A program made the position numbers and the translations under genes. The notes beneath the pieces are model-generated. The model made no database searches, had not been told where the DNA came from, and saw only the letters and a program-made list of their open reading frames with translations. From Bacillota bacterium (GTDB lineage Bacteria > Bacillota > Bacilli > Bacillales > Bacillaceae_J), in NCBI GenBank assembly GCA_023457235.1, contig JAEWMK010000345.1:1-15283 (forward strand): 15,283 bases of DNA. Direction: 5' to 3'. Below are positions 13,960 through 15,283 of the stretch, in pieces (position 1 is the first letter of the stretch; every line of letters begins with the position of its first letter).

Positions 13960-15283
13960 TTACACCCACTTCCGTTTATCGTCTACTCTTTTTGTTTGAT
14001 TTAATGCATCTAATAACTCTAGTAATGGAATTAAATATTTTCTTGATAATCCAAGAACCTCTTTGGCATCTTTAACAGTGAATTCATCGCCGGTTTTTGA
14101 CTTTAATAATTCCGCTGCTTTATTAATAGCCTCTATTGATAAAAGATGGTTTTCATCCAAGGCGACAGCTTTTTTTGATTGGATTAAATAATATTTGAAG
14201 TCATCCTTGTACTGTTCTGGAATTTTTTCATTTTTTATATATTGCTCAAATGGCTGAACTTCAATTTCGTCTTTTTGAATGGCTGCGACAGCCGCTTCCA
14301 TCCGCTTGCCCCATTTTTCAGGGTAGTGCGGTGAGAAAGTTGATAGCTGAATATATTGCTCTTGTTTAGTTAAGAAGCCCTCTTCTACTAATTTTTCGAG
14401 AACAAATTCAACTAGACGTTTCGGATACAGGTTTGATAAGGAATGGACATTTTCAGCTTTATTGATACCGGCACGTAAAGAAAATTCCTCATGATATTCC
14501 GTTAATCTTTCCTCTATCCTGTTTTTCATATATTCAAAATCAGAATATAGAGCATACTCCCCGCTTGCCAGTTCAAAAATAGTCGTACCTTTCTCCTCAT
14601 CCAAAATAGCTGTTAATTCGTCTTTATCCATTGATGAAAATTTCAATAGTGCTTCAAATGTCATGAGTGCCTTCTCTTTTAAAATAGAAAGAACTCGTTC
14701 ATTTGGTGTGCCTTCCTTTTTTTGCATGAGCATATTAACTGTATCTTCGCCGAAACGATATTTACTGCCTTTTGGATCGATAATCCAGCCTCCGCCAATT
14801 GTTTCCACAGGTGTTGGTCTTCTTAAAATAAAGCGGTCCCCGCGTTTACAAACAATAGGATGATCTAAACGAAGCTGACAAACGACTTCATTTTCTTCCT
14901 CAACAACCTCATTTCGATCAAAGAAGACGATTTTTCCCATTACTTCGGTTGTTCCGGTATGTAGCTTAATTGGTGCACGCTGCTTGACCGGCGATGCCAA
15001 GTCACTCACAAATTTTGTTGTAATATCAAGCGTATCTGTAACGAGAAAATGCTCAGATGATACCAAAACATCACCCCGTGCGATTTCATGCTTTGAAATT
15101 CCGCCCAAATTTAAGGCCGCCCTTTGCCCAGCCTTAGCCGCTTCTGTTTGCTCATGATGCACCTGAATTTGCCGAACTTTTACTGGAATACCCTGTGGTA
15201 AAACTTGTAGTGAACTGCCTTTTTCGACAATTCCCTCATACACAGTACCACGTACTATTGTTCCTTGACCCTGAACCGTAAAC
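13960..15283 (-). CDS. selB: Selenocysteine-specific elongation factor (partial, 5' end cut by window edge)
   Basis: 440 codons are in the window; the N-terminal GTPase domain (roughly 170-190 residues) lies beyond the right edge. The visible part starts in beta-barrel domain II (VQGQGTIVRGTVYEGIVEKG), continues through domain III, with LRLDHPIVCKRGDRFILRR and PVETIGGGWIIDP as clear SelB signatures, and ends in the C-terminal winged-helix repeats (about the last 230 residues), which bind the SECIS hairpin. SelB carries Sec-tRNA(Sec) to UGA codons followed by a SECIS. The frame continues upstream of GTG 15243 to the edge, so that codon is not the start. It is the first visible gene of an operon with the glycosyltransferase and LysR genes. 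Confidence 0.94.
   Translation of the reverse strand, partial: FTVQGQGTIVRGTVYEGIVEKGSSLQVLPQGIPVKVRQIQVHHEQTEAAKAGQRAALNLGGISKHEIARGDVLVSSEHFLVTDTLDITTKFVSDLASPVKQRAPIKLHTGTTEVMGKIVFFDRNEVVEEENEVVCQLRLDHPIVCKRGDRFILRRPTPVETIGGGWIIDPKGSKYRFGEDTVNMLMQKKEGTPNERVLSILKEKALMTFEALLKFSSMDKDELTAILDEEKGTTIFELASGEYALYSDFEYMKNRIEERLTEYHEEFSLRAGINKAENVHSLSNLYPKRLVEFVLEKLVEEGFLTKQEQYIQLSTFSPHYPEKWGKRMEAAVAAIQKDEIEVQPFEQYIKNEKIPEQYKDDFKYYLIQSKKAVALDENHLLSIEAINKAAELLKSKTGDEFTVKDAKEVLGLSRKYLIPLLELLDALNQTKRVDDKRKWV

Noticed and set aside
8257..15283. selC (tRNA-Sec) gene in the selenium locus
   Set aside because: No long tRNA-like fold with a GGTTCGAATCC-type T arm was seen in the non-coding stretches; it is probably elsewhere in the genome.

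Overview
The window is low-GC DNA from a spore-forming member of the Bacillaceae (Bacillus sensu lato). Evidence: two small acid-soluble spore protein genes (sspO, sspP) beside an aconitase and a TlpA-like gene, as near B. subtilis citB; strong GGAGG ribosome binding sites with some GTG/TTG starts; and cre-type and Rex/Fnr-type operators.

Left part (1-2500): a minus-strand pair for the E1 beta (running off the left edge) and E1 alpha subunits of a pyruvate dehydrogenase-type complex, coupled by a TAATG overlap, with a cre-like site just before the alpha gene's ribosome binding site. Behind it on the plus strand lies the decayed C-terminal end of a LysR-type regulator. Positions 2500-3080 hold a gene for a 70-residue CxC protein of unknown function. 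Its 280-bp upstream region carries two sites fitting both the Rex and Fnr consensus, a sigma-A promoter and a cre-like site.

Middle (3079-8256): a membrane-anchored TlpA-like thioredoxin fused to an Lgt-like membrane domain, aconitase (acnA/citB) with a dyad in its leader, divergent sspO followed by a palindromic repeat, an 86-residue unknown gene, an array of 52-bp periodic imperfect palindromes, and sspP with a good sigma-G-type promoter.

Right part (8275-15283): a selenium locus. It contains selA, a small Hsp20 gene, a composite palindromic element, a SelW/Rdx-like selenoprotein with a CxxU motif (in-frame UGA), selD (itself a selenoprotein with UGA at codon 16), and a convergent minus-strand operon selB - glycosyltransferase - LysR regulator. 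SelD makes selenophosphate, SelA charges tRNA(Sec), and SelB delivers it to UGA codons. Two such codons lie in the window, each followed by a tight hairpin whose loop starts with G, as in bacterial SECIS elements. selC was not found here.

The most interesting point is the glycosyltransferase inside the selB operon. Its motifs resemble SenB-type selenosugar synthases and, from memory, vertebrate GLT1D1. This suggests that selenophosphate here may also feed a selenosugar pathway. That is an inference.
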